Shown here: positions 40,651 to 50,035 of the stretch, in pieces
Numbering within the stretch: position 1 is the first letter of the stretch
Layout of the letters: every line of letters begins with the position of its first letter
Assembly (NCBI GenBank): GCA_012032345.1
Contig: JAAUQI010000015.1
Span: 1-64,000 of the forward strand
Reading direction: 5' to 3'
Source: Leptolyngbyaceae cyanobacterium RM1_1_2
GTDB taxonomy: Bacteria > Cyanobacteriota > Cyanobacteriia > Phormidesmidales > Phormidesmidaceae
DNA: 64,000 nucleotides
Program-made: the position numbers and the translations under genes
Notes under the pieces: generated by a model
Told to the model about the DNA's origin: nothing
What the model saw: the letters and a program-made list of their open reading frames with translations, nothing else
The model's database searches: none

Positions 40651-40931
40651 GAGTCTATTTATACTCAGATTTTGCCCGACCGATAAAATTTCCATATGGC
40701 CTGAAGTGTCATAAATCTAGCACCAGGCAGAGGCTGATCGCGCTCAAGCAAGAGCAAGCCGTTGCATGAAGAGTATTCGCTCACGGTTTGACCAAAGGTT
40801 TGGTACCTCGCAGAAATACCTCTCAAGATAAAAAAATGCCGAACCTAAAGCAGAGTCTGAGCCGACTGCAAGCTTGCCATACTCATTCATAGAACACTTT
40901 TGAAACACTTTGTCGCTCTCAGCTAATTCTT

Positions 40932-42035
40932 TTGTCTACTGCCAACATTGTCAATGCTGCCACTGTCCCAGTAACGCGCCCTGCCCCTGTAGCGACGGCC
41001 TATCGTCACCATCACTGGCTACCCGAGCAGGTAATTTTCACACCAGCGGCCCTAGAAGAAAGCTGGGGACAGCAAATCTTTGAGCGGGTACAGTCACTAG
41101 GGTTACCGACTACAGTGCAGTCTCGCCTCACCGGGCTGCGAGGCGAGACTGAGCGCGAAACCTACGCGATCGCCAAGCGTACCCTAGCTGTCGTCACAGC
41201 TCCTGCCAGCCAGCTTAAGCTCAGCCCGATTCCCCCCTCGGCAGACTGGCAGTTTCACATTGCTCAAGGCTGTCCGGCCCACTGCCAGTACTGCTATCTA
41301 GCCGGAAGTTTGCAAGGCCCGCCGGTGATTCGGGTCTATGCCAACCTGCCACAGATTTTAGACAACCTACAGCACTACGAAGCCGCTGACAGGCTGACAA
41401 CCTACGAGGTGAGCTGCTACACCGACCCGCTGGGCATTGAGCACCTAACCGGAGGGCTAGCGGCCTGTATTCGCTACTTTGGCAGCCGCGATCGCGCTCA
41501 GCTACGCTGGGTTTCTAAATTTGACGCTGTTGATGACCTCATAGACCTGCCTCACAATGGCCACACCCGCTGCCGCTTTAGTGTTAACGCTGCCGCGATC
41601 GCCCGTTCTCTAGAAGGCGGTACTGCCACGGTAGACCAGCGCCTGCAGGCAGTCCGCAGACTGGCGCTGCCAGCAGTACAGGGCGGAGGCGGCTATCCGG
41701 TGGGTCTGGTGATTGCCCCTATCATGCTGATTGAGAACTGGCGCGAGGCGTATACAGAGCTGCTAGACAAAGCCGCTGCTACGCTAGATTTTGAGTGCGA
41801 CCTGACGTTTGAGCTAATTTCTCACCGCTTTACCCCTGGGTCTAAGGGGATTTTGCAGCAGTGGTACCCCAAGAGCAAACTAGATCTCGACGAGACCAAT
41901 CGCAGCGTCAAGCGCAACAAATTTGGCGGCACCAAGTACGTCTACGAGAAGGGCACCATGAAGGAGCTGGAGGCGTTCTTTAGAGGCGCGATCGCCCAGA
42001 AGTTTCCTCAGGCTCAGATTCTTTACTGGACATAG
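40932..42035 (+). CDS. Spore-photoproduct-lyase-like radical SAM protein
   Basis: 367 residues. The [4Fe-4S]-binding cysteines are Cys114, Cys118 and Cys121 in AQGCPAHCQYCYLAGSL (CX3CX2C). The C-terminal ELISHRFTPGSKGILQQWYP and FGGTKYVYEKGTM segments are typical of SplB-like proteins. Cyanobacteria do not form spores, so the natural lesion or substrate is unclear; a DNA-repair role against UV damage is possible but inferred. A TTG start is used (40932); no ATG fits near the conserved N-terminus. Divergent from ndhF3. Confidence 0.85.
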   Translation: MSTANIVNAATVPVTRPAPVATAYRHHHWLPEQVIFTPAALEESWGQQIFERVQSLGLPTTVQSRLTGLRGETERETYAIAKRTLAVVTAPASQLKLSPIPPSADWQFHIAQGCPAHCQYCYLAGSLQGPPVIRVYANLPQILDNLQHYEAADRLTTYEVSCYTDPLGIEHLTGGLAACIRYFGSRDRAQLRWVSKFDAVDDLIDLPHNGHTRCRFSVNAAAIARSLEGGTATVDQRLQAVRRLALPAVQGGGGYPVGLVIAPIMLIENWREAYTELLDKAAATLDFECDLTFELISHRFTPGSKGILQQWYPKSKLDLDETNRSVKRNKFGGTKYVYEKGTMKELEAFFRGAIAQKFPQAQILYWT

Positions 42036-42052
42036 ACGGTACGCGATCGCAG

Positions 42053-42370
42053 CTACAGCGGCAGGCAGCAGGGAATCACAATGCAGCCAGAATTAGACTG
42101 CTGATACTGGCTGGCTTGGAGCTGCTGAGCCGCCTGCTGGCAAAGCCGAAACCGCTGGGGCAAAGTCTTTGCTGCCTGCAGCAAAGACTGGTTGTGAAGT
42201 AGCTGTCTGGCATAGTCCGAGCAAGATTCACGGCCATAGAGCAGCCGGTGAGGACAGGCAAAACCCTTATGTGGGGATAGGGCGCGCTGGTAGGTATCGA
42301 TGGCTGCGATCGCCCCTTGTCTAGCCAACCAGTCCAGATCACTTTGCATGAATATCAGAATCCAAAACAT
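42053..42370 (-). CDS. YidD-like membrane protein insertion factor (divergent)
   Basis: 105 residues. AIDTYQRALSPHKGFACPHRLLYGRESCSDYARQLL aligns with the YidD core (a YQ-SP segment followed by cysteines and SCS-YA), and the C-terminus is rich in cysteine (SNSGCIVIPCC). YidD assists YidC-mediated membrane insertion. AAGGTAG precedes the ATG at 42370. Convergent with the radical SAM gene, 17 bases apart. The canonical linkage with rpmH-rnpA-yidC is absent, so this is a secondary, divergent member. Confidence 0.7.
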   Translation of the reverse strand: MFWILIFMQSDLDWLARQGAIAAIDTYQRALSPHKGFACPHRLLYGRESCSDYARQLLHNQSLLQAAKTLPQRFRLCQQAAQQLQASQYQQSNSGCIVIPCCLPL

Positions 42371-42542
42371 ATCTACCTTTTTACGCCAAACAGCTTGCCC
42401 AAAGCTCTCCCCCCAGGCGTATACCTATGTGCTTTTATTTATAGATAAGCCCCTAACCCTGATCTCGTGCTCAAAAAACTTTTAGCATTGGGGATAGAAA
42501 CCAGTAAGCATTGCACTGGAGGATAGAATTGCCCTATGTACC

Positions 42543-42746
42543 ATCTCAAATATCCAACTGAGCAGACAGATCTGGCTGCGGTGGTTTGATCAGACCCATG
42601 CTTGGATACCCACTGCAGAGGAGCAGGCAGCAGCAGCCCAACAGGCTCTAAGACAGGAACAGTGCCGAACTCAGTCTGAGCGTCAGCGAGCCGAGCGTCT
42701 GGCGGAAAAGCTGCGATCGCTGGGGATAGATCCCGATCAGATTTAA
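42543..42746 (+). pseudogene. C-terminal tail of a Uma2-family gene
   Basis: 68 codons open without a start: IWLRWFDQTHAWIPTAEEQA, then AQQALRQEQCRTQSERQRAERLAEKLRSLGIDPDQI and TAA. This is the coiled-coil tail of Uma2 proteins (ending LGIDPDQI). The nuclease domain is absent. It ends three bases before the end of the intact Uma2 gene on the other strand. Confidence 0.7.
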
Positions 42747-42749
42747 GAT

Positions 42750-43334
42750 TTAGCGCCTTAAAGGAAATACTTTGCTCAGCAATAGCGATGGCTGATCGCT
42801 GAGATTGGGCAGGGCGATCGCCTCAGTTGCTAAACAAACCCGCTGAGTGCGATAGGCCCAGCTCCCTGTGGGTTTAAAATAGGGTTCACTGTAGCACTCT
42901 AGTATCGTCTCTGCTAGGTTAAAAATCCAGTAGTCGGCAACGCCATTCTCGGCGTATAGAGGCAGTTTGACCTCTCTATCGTAGGTAATAGAGGAATCGG
43001 AAATCTCAATCAGCAACAAAATGTCTGCTGAGTATGGGTGATGGTCGAGGTAGTCATCAGCGCGATTTTGAACAATGGCAAAATCAGGCTCGGGTTCGCT
43101 ATCAGGCGGTAAGGTAATGGGCGACTGACAGCGCAGCGTAAAGTCATCCCCCAAGCATTTAGGCAGTTCTCGCAGCAGCCGCGTCAGGCAAACTTCATGG
43201 GCGGTACCTTTGGCAGCCATTTGCATCAGTTCTCCCCGGATCAGTTCTATGCGATCGCTGGCCTGCAAAAAATCTAGGTCGGCCAGTCGATGATATTCTG
43301 CGAGGCTAAAATGCTTGAGCGTAGCGGATAGCAT
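42750..43334 (-). CDS. Uma2-family (DUF820) endonuclease-like protein
   Basis: 194 residues. FSLAEYHRLADLDFLQASDRIELIRGELMQMA is the Uma2 N-terminus, PEPDFAIV the first acidic motif, and SADILLLIEISDSSITYDREVKLPLYAENGVADYWIFNLAE the catalytic-type core. It lacks the C-terminal coiled coil of the other copy. Function unknown; a third member of the family in this window. Confidence 0.85.
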   Translation of the reverse strand: MLSATLKHFSLAEYHRLADLDFLQASDRIELIRGELMQMAAKGTAHEVCLTRLLRELPKCLGDDFTLRCQSPITLPPDSEPEPDFAIVQNRADDYLDHHPYSADILLLIEISDSSITYDREVKLPLYAENGVADYWIFNLAETILECYSEPYFKPTGSWAYRTQRVCLATEAIALPNLSDQPSLLLSKVFPLRR

Positions 43335-43436
43335 AGGATAGAGGCAGTCAGAGTGCTTAAATTATACAGGCGCAAAATGGATATGGCTGAGGAATGAGTG
43401 CAGGCGATCGCAAAAGCTGAATTTCAGGCAGGGAAG

Positions 43437-45128
43437 TTACAAAGCCAAGGCGTAATCGACTAGATGCAAGAGCCGCTGCCGCAGCGTTTCTAGACCCGTG
43501 CGCTCCTGAGCTGAGATGAATATGGCCTGGGGATATTCTTCCTGAGCGATCGCCAGCGTATCGCTGTCTACCTGATCGAGCTTGTTAAAGGCCAGCAAAA
43601 TCGGCCCTGGCGTAATGGGCATCTCTGACAAAATGTTCATCACCGCTCGAATCTGACTTTGCCAAGCCGGATGAGACAGATCCACCACGTGCAGTAGCGC
43701 ATCTGCCTCGGTGACCTCCTCCAGCGTGGCCCGAAACGCATCTACCAGGGACGGCGGCAGCTCATGAATAAAGCCCACCGTATCGGTTAAAACCAACGGA
43801 CGCGGCTCATGGGTCTCAGCATCAATCGCACTCATCCGCCGCGTAGTCGGATCAAGCGTAGCAAAGAGCTGATCAGCCGCATAGATTTCAGCATTGGTGA
43901 GAGCATTCAGCAGGGTAGACTTGCCCGCGTTGGTATAGCCAACAACCGCGATCGAGGGCACCTCTTGCTGCTGACGCTGCAGCCGCATCCGCGAACGGTG
44001 AGCTTGGAGCTGGGTCACTTCCTTTTGCAGCCGTGCAATACGCCGCTGGATCGCCCGACGTTCTGTTTCTAGCTTGGTTTCACCTGGTCCTCGCGTACCA
44101 ATACCGCCGCCAAGCCGAGACATGGCCTGTCCGCGCCCGGTGAGGCGAGGGAGCTGGTACTCTAGCTGGGCCAGTTCTACCTGCAGCTTCCCGGCTCCGG
44201 TTTTGGCCCGCTGGGCAAAAATATCTAAAATCACTTCGGTGCGATCGACAACGCGCACCCCCACCCGGGCTTCTAAATTTCTCACCTGGGCTGGGGATAG
44301 GTCACGGTCGAAGACCACCAAACTCGCTCCCCTAGTCTGAGCGGTCAGGGCAATCTCCTGCACCTTACCAGCGCCAACCACCGTTTGCGGATGGGAGCGG
44401 GGACGCTTTTGAGACAGGCTTTCGATCACTTCGCCCCCGGCAGTTTCGACTAGACGCTGTAGCTCTTGCAGCGTGTTTTCAAACTGTTCTTGATCGCTGT
44501 GGTTTGTCAGCAGCCCCACAAGCAAAACCCGGTCATGAGTCGGATCAACCTGCTGAGCCACATACTCGCGGCGAAACTCAGCTTCTAACCCTTCACTCAG
44601 ATCAACAAAATCCTGCTGGGCTAGCACATCAAGGCTTAGCGGCGGCGAAACTGTCCATTTAGCTTCGGGGTGAGGTACCAAATGGGCTAGGTAAGCCGCC
44701 TGCACATAGCCTGTGACGCCTCCGCCCCGGCGCGTAAAGCCTTCCCCGGTCAGCGTTAGCAAAACCAGGGCATCAAGGCGCTGCAGCGCCATCGCTGTCA
44801 GATCACCCTCGCCGGGAGCCTCTTTTTTGAGCTGTGTGCCCACGCAGCGAATGCCAGAAAGCCGCTCGGCTCCGTATCGCGGCAGCTCTAAGAGCGGAAT
44901 CTGGGTTTGACGCGGATTGCCGACGCCAACGCGAATAACCTGACCCCGGCGGTTAAGATAGGCGCAAACTGGCTGGCCAATCTCAGTACTGATAGCCGCT
45001 AGACGCTGGGCAAACTCTGCCGTTGTAATGCGATCGCCCGGTAGCCGCTGGTGATAAAGCCGCTTTAGCTGTTTGAGCTGGCTGGACTTAAGGCCCTGTA
45101 ACTGCCCGTAGATTGTTTCAACAGACAC
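43437..45128 (-). CDS. hflX: GTPase HflX
   Basis: Ribosome-associated GTPase that splits stalled ribosomes under stress. 563 residues with a long cyanobacterial N-terminal extension, the HflX ATP/RNA-binding domain (RGASLVVFDRDLSPAQVRNLE, GAGKLQVELAQLEYQLPRLTGRG and GGIGTRGPGETKLETERR), then the G domain: G1 GYTNAGKSTLLNAL, G3 DTVGFI, G4 NKLD. GTG start at 45128. Stands alone on its strand. Confidence 0.95.
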   Translation of the reverse strand: MSVETIYGQLQGLKSSQLKQLKRLYHQRLPGDRITTAEFAQRLAAISTEIGQPVCAYLNRRGQVIRVGVGNPRQTQIPLLELPRYGAERLSGIRCVGTQLKKEAPGEGDLTAMALQRLDALVLLTLTGEGFTRRGGGVTGYVQAAYLAHLVPHPEAKWTVSPPLSLDVLAQQDFVDLSEGLEAEFRREYVAQQVDPTHDRVLLVGLLTNHSDQEQFENTLQELQRLVETAGGEVIESLSQKRPRSHPQTVVGAGKVQEIALTAQTRGASLVVFDRDLSPAQVRNLEARVGVRVVDRTEVILDIFAQRAKTGAGKLQVELAQLEYQLPRLTGRGQAMSRLGGGIGTRGPGETKLETERRAIQRRIARLQKEVTQLQAHRSRMRLQRQQQEVPSIAVVGYTNAGKSTLLNALTNAEIYAADQLFATLDPTTRRMSAIDAETHEPRPLVLTDTVGFIHELPPSLVDAFRATLEEVTEADALLHVVDLSHPAWQSQIRAVMNILSEMPITPGPILLAFNKLDQVDSDTLAIAQEEYPQAIFISAQERTGLETLRQRLLHLVDYALAL

Positions 45129-45354
45129 GCGTAAAACTTCACATGAAAAGAATGTGTCTCCATATTCTAATAGAGTCTACCTGTAGCCGTAATAGCGTCT
45201 AGCTAACACCCTGAACCGTAACTATCTGTTACAAGCTGAGTGGATAGTTTGGCGCAGGCTCAGGAACTATGAAAATATAAGATACGAGTACAAAAAAACT
45301 AATCTATAAACGACTTCTCTACACTCAACCTACCGATGTTGGAGGCTAGCACTC

Positions 45355-45537
45355 ATGGGGCTTCAAGAATCTCGTGGACAAGGCGATCATTCAGGGTTTA
45401 TTCGGATACATAAAAGAAACAATCGTCACATTCAGTACCGAGAGGTGATAAACAGGCTACAAGACCCGGAGGTTCACATTGACCGGCAGCAACTAAACCG
45501 CTGTCTGCAAGCTTTAGAAAGCTTCTCTGGTGAGTAG
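45355..45537 (+). CDS. Small conserved-looking hypothetical protein
   Basis: 60 residues, rich in Arg, Gln and His (RIHKRNNRHIQYREVINRLQ), no signal peptide or membrane helix. GGAGG lies about ten bases before the ATG, which supports a real gene. I do not recognise the family. It is divergent from hflX. Confidence 0.55.
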   Translation: MGLQESRGQGDHSGFIRIHKRNNRHIQYREVINRLQDPEVHIDRQQLNRCLQALESFSGE

Positions 45538-45754
45538 TTTGAGCTGGCAGAGGGTAATTTTGGCCTTTTCAGCCTGCGGAGCAAGGGATTCTTAGCTTAA
45601 TACATAGTATAGTTAAAAACTGCTTGAGCTTTGGTTCAAAGACAGAGTCTATTTGAAAATTGGGACAATTCGGACTATAACTCTGCTATCGCTAAACGTT
45701 AGCTAGTTTTTTCTTTAACAAGATAGTCCTAGTTTGTGATTCAGATGAGTGAAT

Positions 45755-46189
45755 ATGAGTACTGACATAAAACCAGAATCTTCTCTACCAGAAGCGACCG
45801 AACCTGCTAGCACCAACGCAGGTTCAGTGAGTCCGACGATGACGACTGTCCGCTCTGAGGAACCTGACCAGTGGCAAAAGATCTGGTCTCGGATCTCCGT
45901 GCTTCTGGCAGACTTGCCTGACTATGTTACAGATTTTTTCAGGCAGTATCGGCGTCCGATTACGACCATTGGCCTGATCTTGGCGGCTTTAGTTTCAGTA
46001 AAGCTGATGCTGGCTGTTCTCAGCGCCATTAACGATATTCCTCTGCTCTCACCGCTGTTTGAGCTAATCGGTTTGGGCTACGTAGCGTGGTTTGTCTACC
46101 GATATCTGCTTAAGGCTTCTAATCGTAAAGAGCTAATTGAGGACTTTAACTCGCTTAAAGATCAGGTTCTAGGCCGCAACGCAGTCTAG
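45755..46189 (+). CDS. CURT1/CAAD-domain thylakoid membrane protein (CurT-like)
   Basis: 144 residues from ATG 45755 (a GTG two codons upstream is possible). A disordered acidic N-terminus is followed by an amphipathic helix (WSRISVLLADLPDYVTDFFRQY), two transmembrane helices (ITTIGLILAALVSVKLMLAVLSAI and LSPLFELIGLGYVAWFVYRYLL) and a C-terminal amphipathic helix (RKELIEDFNSLKDQVLG). This is the CAAD/CURT1 fold; CurT bends thylakoid membranes in Synechocystis and supports PSII assembly zones. Confidence 0.87.
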   Translation: MSTDIKPESSLPEATEPASTNAGSVSPTMTTVRSEEPDQWQKIWSRISVLLADLPDYVTDFFRQYRRPITTIGLILAALVSVKLMLAVLSAINDIPLLSPLFELIGLGYVAWFVYRYLLKASNRKELIEDFNSLKDQVLGRNAV

Positions 46190-46310
46190 CTGAGCCAGAT
46201 CAGCATTCCTCAATTTTTGTCCCTCGTCCGGAGCTTCAGGCGGGGTTTTTTGACTGCGGTAGTAAGTTTCTTCATACAAACCCGATGTCAGGCGGTGATT
46301 TAATGGGCCT

Positions 46311-47276
46311 ATGAAAGCGATCGCTATCAATCAATACGGCTCAGCAGACGTTTTGAAAGTTATGGAGCTGCCCGAACCCGAACTCAGGCCGGACGGGCTG
46401 AAGGTTAAAATTCATGCGGCCAGCGTGAATCCGATAGATTGGAAGCTGCGTCAGGGCCAGCTGAAGCTGCTTTCTGGCAGTAACTTCCCCAAAATCTTGG
46501 GCAGTGATTTAGCCGGAGAGGTCGTGGCCTGCGGCGATCGCATTACAACCTTTAAGCCGGGTGATGAAATCTATGCTTTTCTCAATCCGCTGGCAGGGGG
46601 AGCCTACGCCGAGTATGCGATGATACCGGAGGCGATCGCCTGCTTTAAGCCCAAGAATCTCAACTATAGTCAAGCCGCAGCGGTTCCCTTGGCGGCAACC
46701 ACTGCGCTACAGGCTCTGCGCGATCTGGGCAATTTGCAGGGCGCACAGGATGTTTTGATTAACGGTGCTTCGGGAGGCGTGGGTAGCTTTGCGGTGCAAA
46801 TTGCTAAAGCTTTTGGGGCTAGGGTGACGGGGGTCTGTAGCAGCCGCAACTTTGAGCTAATGGAGGCGCTCAACTGCGATCGCATGATTGATTACAAAGC
46901 TGAAAACTTTACTCAATTGCCAGAGAAATACGACCTGATTTTTGATGCGGTCGGCCAAAAAACCTTTCGTCAGTGCAAGCGGGTACTCAAGCGTCGGGGA
47001 CTTTATATTTCAACTTTGCCCAGCCCCCAAACTCTAATTCAAGTAGCCCTCACCAGCTTTCTACCAGGCAAGACCTGCAAGCTTGTGCTAGCCCAGTCCC
47101 GAGGCAGCGACCTCGCCTATCTGCAAAGCCTGATTGAGACCGAGCAGGTCAAACCTGTCTGCGATCGCGTTTTTCCTCTAGCAGAAACCGCAGACGCCCA
47201 CCGCTATAGCGAAACCAAACGGGCCGTCGGCAAAATAATCATTGCCGTTATAGAGACTGATTTAAGGACTGACTGA
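46311..47276 (+). CDS. Zinc-independent medium-chain dehydrogenase (quinone-oxidoreductase-like)
   Basis: 321 residues. The N-terminal GroES-like domain has AASVNPIDWKLRQG and GSDLAGEVVACG; the nucleotide-binding motif is VLINGASGGVGSFAVQIAKAFGARV. No structural-zinc cysteine set is seen, consistent with the NADPH quinone reductase/enone reductase branch. Substrate unknown. It is convergent with the ene-reductase gene, 12 bases apart. Confidence 0.88.
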   Translation: MKAIAINQYGSADVLKVMELPEPELRPDGLKVKIHAASVNPIDWKLRQGQLKLLSGSNFPKILGSDLAGEVVACGDRITTFKPGDEIYAFLNPLAGGAYAEYAMIPEAIACFKPKNLNYSQAAAVPLAATTALQALRDLGNLQGAQDVLINGASGGVGSFAVQIAKAFGARVTGVCSSRNFELMEALNCDRMIDYKAENFTQLPEKYDLIFDAVGQKTFRQCKRVLKRRGLYISTLPSPQTLIQVALTSFLPGKTCKLVLAQSRGSDLAYLQSLIETEQVKPVCDRVFPLAETADAHRYSETKRAVGKIIIAVIETDLRTD

Positions 47277-47288
47277 AGGGGCGTTCTA

Positions 47289-48389
47289 TTACATCAGGCT
47301 CGGCTTGAGCGAGTCGGCCAAAAACGGGTAGTCGATATAGCCATGCTCATCGCCGCCGTAGAACGTTGAGCGATGGTACTGGTTAAGGGGCGCGTCTAGC
47401 TTAAATCGCTCAGGCAAATCGGGATTGGCAATAAAGAGACGCCCATAGGCGATCAGATCGGCCTGGCCGTCAGCTAGAACCTGATTGCCCTTGGCTTTGT
47501 CATAGCCATCCGCCGCAATCAAGGTGCCGCTATAAACCTGACGCAAGTAGCCAGTGCCAATGGCAGACTGGTCTTCGCCCGGTCTGGGTTCAATGATGTG
47601 GAGGTAGGACAGATTGAAGCCGTTGAGCTGCTCGGCTAAATAGCGGTAGAGCGCTTCTGGATTAGAGTCAGACATGTCATTAAAGCTGCCGCTGGGCGAG
47701 AGGCGAATGCCAACGCGATCGCTGCCCCAAACCTCAACGACCGCCGCTGTCACCTCCAGCAGCAGACGCGCCCGGTTTTCAACTGAGCCACCGTAGCGAT
47801 CGCGGCGCTGATTAGCCCCGTCTCGCAAAAACTGATCTAACAGATACCCGTTAGCCGAGTGAATCTCTACTCCATCAAACCCAGCGGCCAGCGCATTTTT
47901 AGCCCCTTGACGATATTGCTCTACAACACCCGAAATTTCCTCAGTCTCTAGGGCGCGAGGCGTCACAAAAGGCTGCATACCCTCATAGGTCATTGCCTCG
48001 CCTTCAGGCTTGATGGCGCTGGGGGCCACAGGTAGCGCTCCAGCGGGCTGAAGCGCTGGGTGAGAAATGCGACCCACGTGCCAGAGCTGCAAAAAAATAC
48101 GTCCGCCCTTCCTGTGCACCGCTGCTGTGACCTTTTGCCAAGCGGCTACCTGCACCTCCGAGTGAATACCGGGCGTGTCTGCATACCCCACCCCCTGAGG
48201 CGAAACCTGAGTCGCTTCTGTAATGATTAATCCGGCTGAAGCGCGCTGAGAATAATAAATTTGATGAACGGGCTGAGGTACGTTGCCGGTGGCTCGGTTG
48301 CGGGTGAGGGGTGCCATCACCATGCGGTTGGCCAGCAAATAGCGACCCAGCTGAACCGGGGTGAATAGGTCGATTTGAGCAGTCATCAA
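47289..48389 (-). CDS. Old-yellow-enzyme-family alkene reductase (NemA-like)
   Basis: FMN-dependent reductase of activated C=C bonds. 366 residues; RMVMAPLTRNRATGNVPQ, WHVGRISH, GAKNALAAGFDGVEIHSANGYLLDQFLRD and NQRRDRYGGSVENRARLLLEV are OYE motifs. Divergent from an ArsR-type regulator gene with a strong palindrome between them, so it is probably repressed by that regulator and induced by electrophiles. Confidence 0.92.
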   Translation of the reverse strand: MMTAQIDLFTPVQLGRYLLANRMVMAPLTRNRATGNVPQPVHQIYYSQRASAGLIITEATQVSPQGVGYADTPGIHSEVQVAAWQKVTAAVHRKGGRIFLQLWHVGRISHPALQPAGALPVAPSAIKPEGEAMTYEGMQPFVTPRALETEEISGVVEQYRQGAKNALAAGFDGVEIHSANGYLLDQFLRDGANQRRDRYGGSVENRARLLLEVTAAVVEVWGSDRVGIRLSPSGSFNDMSDSNPEALYRYLAEQLNGFNLSYLHIIEPRPGEDQSAIGTGYLRQVYSGTLIAADGYDKAKGNQVLADGQADLIAYGRLFIANPDLPERFKLDAPLNQYHRSTFYGGDEHGYIDYPFLADSLKPSLM

Positions 48390-48446
48390 GCAACTCCTAA
48401 GACTGGTAAGACTGGACTAAAACGCTGCTAGAAATCGCAGTCATTT

Positions 48447-48474
48447 CAATTGTTCAAAAATTATCGAACAATTG
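48447..48474. promoter_or_regulatory. Operator-like inverted repeat between the ene-reductase and ArsR genes
   Basis: Perfect nine-base arms CAATTGTTC (48447-48455) and GAACAATTG (48466-48474), ten-base AT-rich centre. It lies 58 bases before the reductase start and 33 bases before the regulator start, the expected place for an autoregulated divergent operator. Confidence 0.8.
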
Positions 48475-48506
48475 GAGAGTAACATGCCTGCTGTCATAAT
48501 GCAAAC

Positions 48507-48818
48507 ATGAGGACTCTAAATCACCCTGCAACAGAAGACATCTCTCTATCGGCGGTTCTCTATGCGTTGAGCGACAACTATCGCTTAGAAATTATCCGTC
48601 GCTTAGCAGGTCACAAAGAGCTAACCTGTGGCGGCCTAGCCCTGCCCGTTGCTAAGTCTACGCTTTCTCACCATTTCAAAGTGCTGCGAGAAGCAGGGCT
48701 AATCTACAGCCGTACCGAAGGTCGGGAATGCTATAACTCTCTGCGCCAGGAAGATCTTGAGCAGCGGTTTCCGGGGCTGCTGTCAGCGGTTTTAGCGGCG
48801 GCTCAGCCACTGGTGTAG
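48507..48818 (+). CDS. ArsR-family winged-helix transcriptional regulator
   Basis: 103 residues. The helix-turn-helix is LPVAKSTLSHHFKVLREAGLIYSRTEGRE, and LSDNYRLEIIRRLAGHKELTCGGL the preceding helices. No metal-binding CVC motif on the recognition helix, so it is likely a thiol/electrophile or other small-molecule sensor rather than an arsenic sensor. A single cysteine in LTCGGL and another in RECYN could be redox sensitive. Adjacent operator and divergent OYE gene define its probable target. Confidence 0.9.
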   Translation: MRTLNHPATEDISLSAVLYALSDNYRLEIIRRLAGHKELTCGGLALPVAKSTLSHHFKVLREAGLIYSRTEGRECYNSLRQEDLEQRFPGLLSAVLAAAQPLV

Positions 48819-48822
48819 AAGA

Positions 48823-49806
48823 TTAGCTGTAGCCAAGCCGCTGTAGAGTAGTGCCTGCAATTTCGTTGATAATTGCCAGGTCTGTTGTCGAAAGCTGAGA
48901 TCCAGCCCCGACTGTGCCTTTATTGACTAGCTTGCCGGCTCCTTTGTGCTTTTGCCGCTTAATGTCTGTGGCCTGAGCGATGGGTTCTACGACTTCTGGC
49001 CGCTGATCAATTTGGGCAAAGTCTAAAATTTTTTGCAGTTCTACAGTTGTTTGGCTACGCAGTGTTTCGTAGCGCACTCGGTGAATGCGATTTTTGAAGG
49101 CGTCTACTTGACGAAAGCGATCGCCGTACTCAATGCAGGTTTTCCAGTTGGCAATGACCTGCTCTGTATTTTGACGCGCCCAGGCTTCTAGTGTTGCAAA
49201 AGCCTGGTAGGAAGCCCTGACATCGCGGCCATCCCGGACAATCTCTATAATCTTTGCCTCCGGGAAAGAGTTGAGAATAACGTCTACAAATTTGACATTG
49301 ATCGGCGTTTTTTCAACCAAAACCTGATGACATGGCTGGCGATGCTGGGAAAAATAACCGTCTAAAACTAGCCGAATTAGCTGCTTGGCCTGATCGGGTT
49401 CTTTGAGGTCGGCGTAATGTGTGCGCACAGTGCGAATATACTTTTGTAAGTCAGCACGGCTCACGGCATGGTGTGGCCCTACTTTTTCCTGCTTGCTGGC
49501 GTAGGCGTCGTAATATTTCAACACGCCTCGCCAAAGGTCGTTTGAGGATATACCCTTTAAAATTGGCAGCAGACCATAAACTTTAATCAGGCTTCTAGCC
49601 GCTCTGAGCCGCTGCTGTAAAGACAGGGGGGCTGTCTTTACAAACGGGTTATAAAATACATTGTAGAGATAGGTTTCTGGCCCAATAGCTAATACCTGGG
49701 GATGTTCGGCTAGCATTTGCTTCAGCCAAGTCGTTCCCGATCGAGGGCAACCGACGACAAAAAGCTTGTTGCAGGGTTGTACAGGCAGTGATAATAAGTT
49801 TGACAA
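48823..49806 (-). CDS. PAPS-type sulfotransferase
   Basis: 327 residues. The 5'-phosphosulfate-binding loop is VVGCPRSGTTWLKQMLAEHP at residues 18-37, and the 3'-phosphate-binding region is EIVRDGRDVRASYQ. VEKTPIN and the C-terminal GAGKLVNKGTVGAG also fit. Acceptor unknown, possibly a polysaccharide or lipid. TTG start at 49806. Ends four bases from the convergent arsR gene. The PAP produced would be removed by the nucleotidase encoded at 0.4 kb. Confidence 0.85.
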   Translation of the reverse strand: MSNLLSLPVQPCNKLFVVGCPRSGTTWLKQMLAEHPQVLAIGPETYLYNVFYNPFVKTAPLSLQQRLRAARSLIKVYGLLPILKGISSNDLWRGVLKYYDAYASKQEKVGPHHAVSRADLQKYIRTVRTHYADLKEPDQAKQLIRLVLDGYFSQHRQPCHQVLVEKTPINVKFVDVILNSFPEAKIIEIVRDGRDVRASYQAFATLEAWARQNTEQVIANWKTCIEYGDRFRQVDAFKNRIHRVRYETLRSQTTVELQKILDFAQIDQRPEVVEPIAQATDIKRQKHKGAGKLVNKGTVGAGSQLSTTDLAIINEIAGTTLQRLGYS

Positions 49807-50035
49807 GGTAACTTCAAATCCGATGAGCGACTGGTATTAGCGCAGGTAATCAAACTGATTTAGAGCGCAGTAATTATCTTCTTCGCTAAGCCTACCCGGC
49901 TGTTTGGCTTGAGTAACTTGTCTGGCGATCGCTAGCAATTAGAGATGCAAAACTTCAGGTAATGTATTCGAGACTGCATGTGAGTTAGCCCTAAGTTTTA
50001 TAGGCTTAACAGCATAGTTTATCCAACCTGTTTTT

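Noticed and set aside
46215-46256. Possible terminator after the CurT-like gene (G-rich segment then TTTTTT)
   Set aside because: A T-tract is present, but I could not draw a convincing uninterrupted stem.
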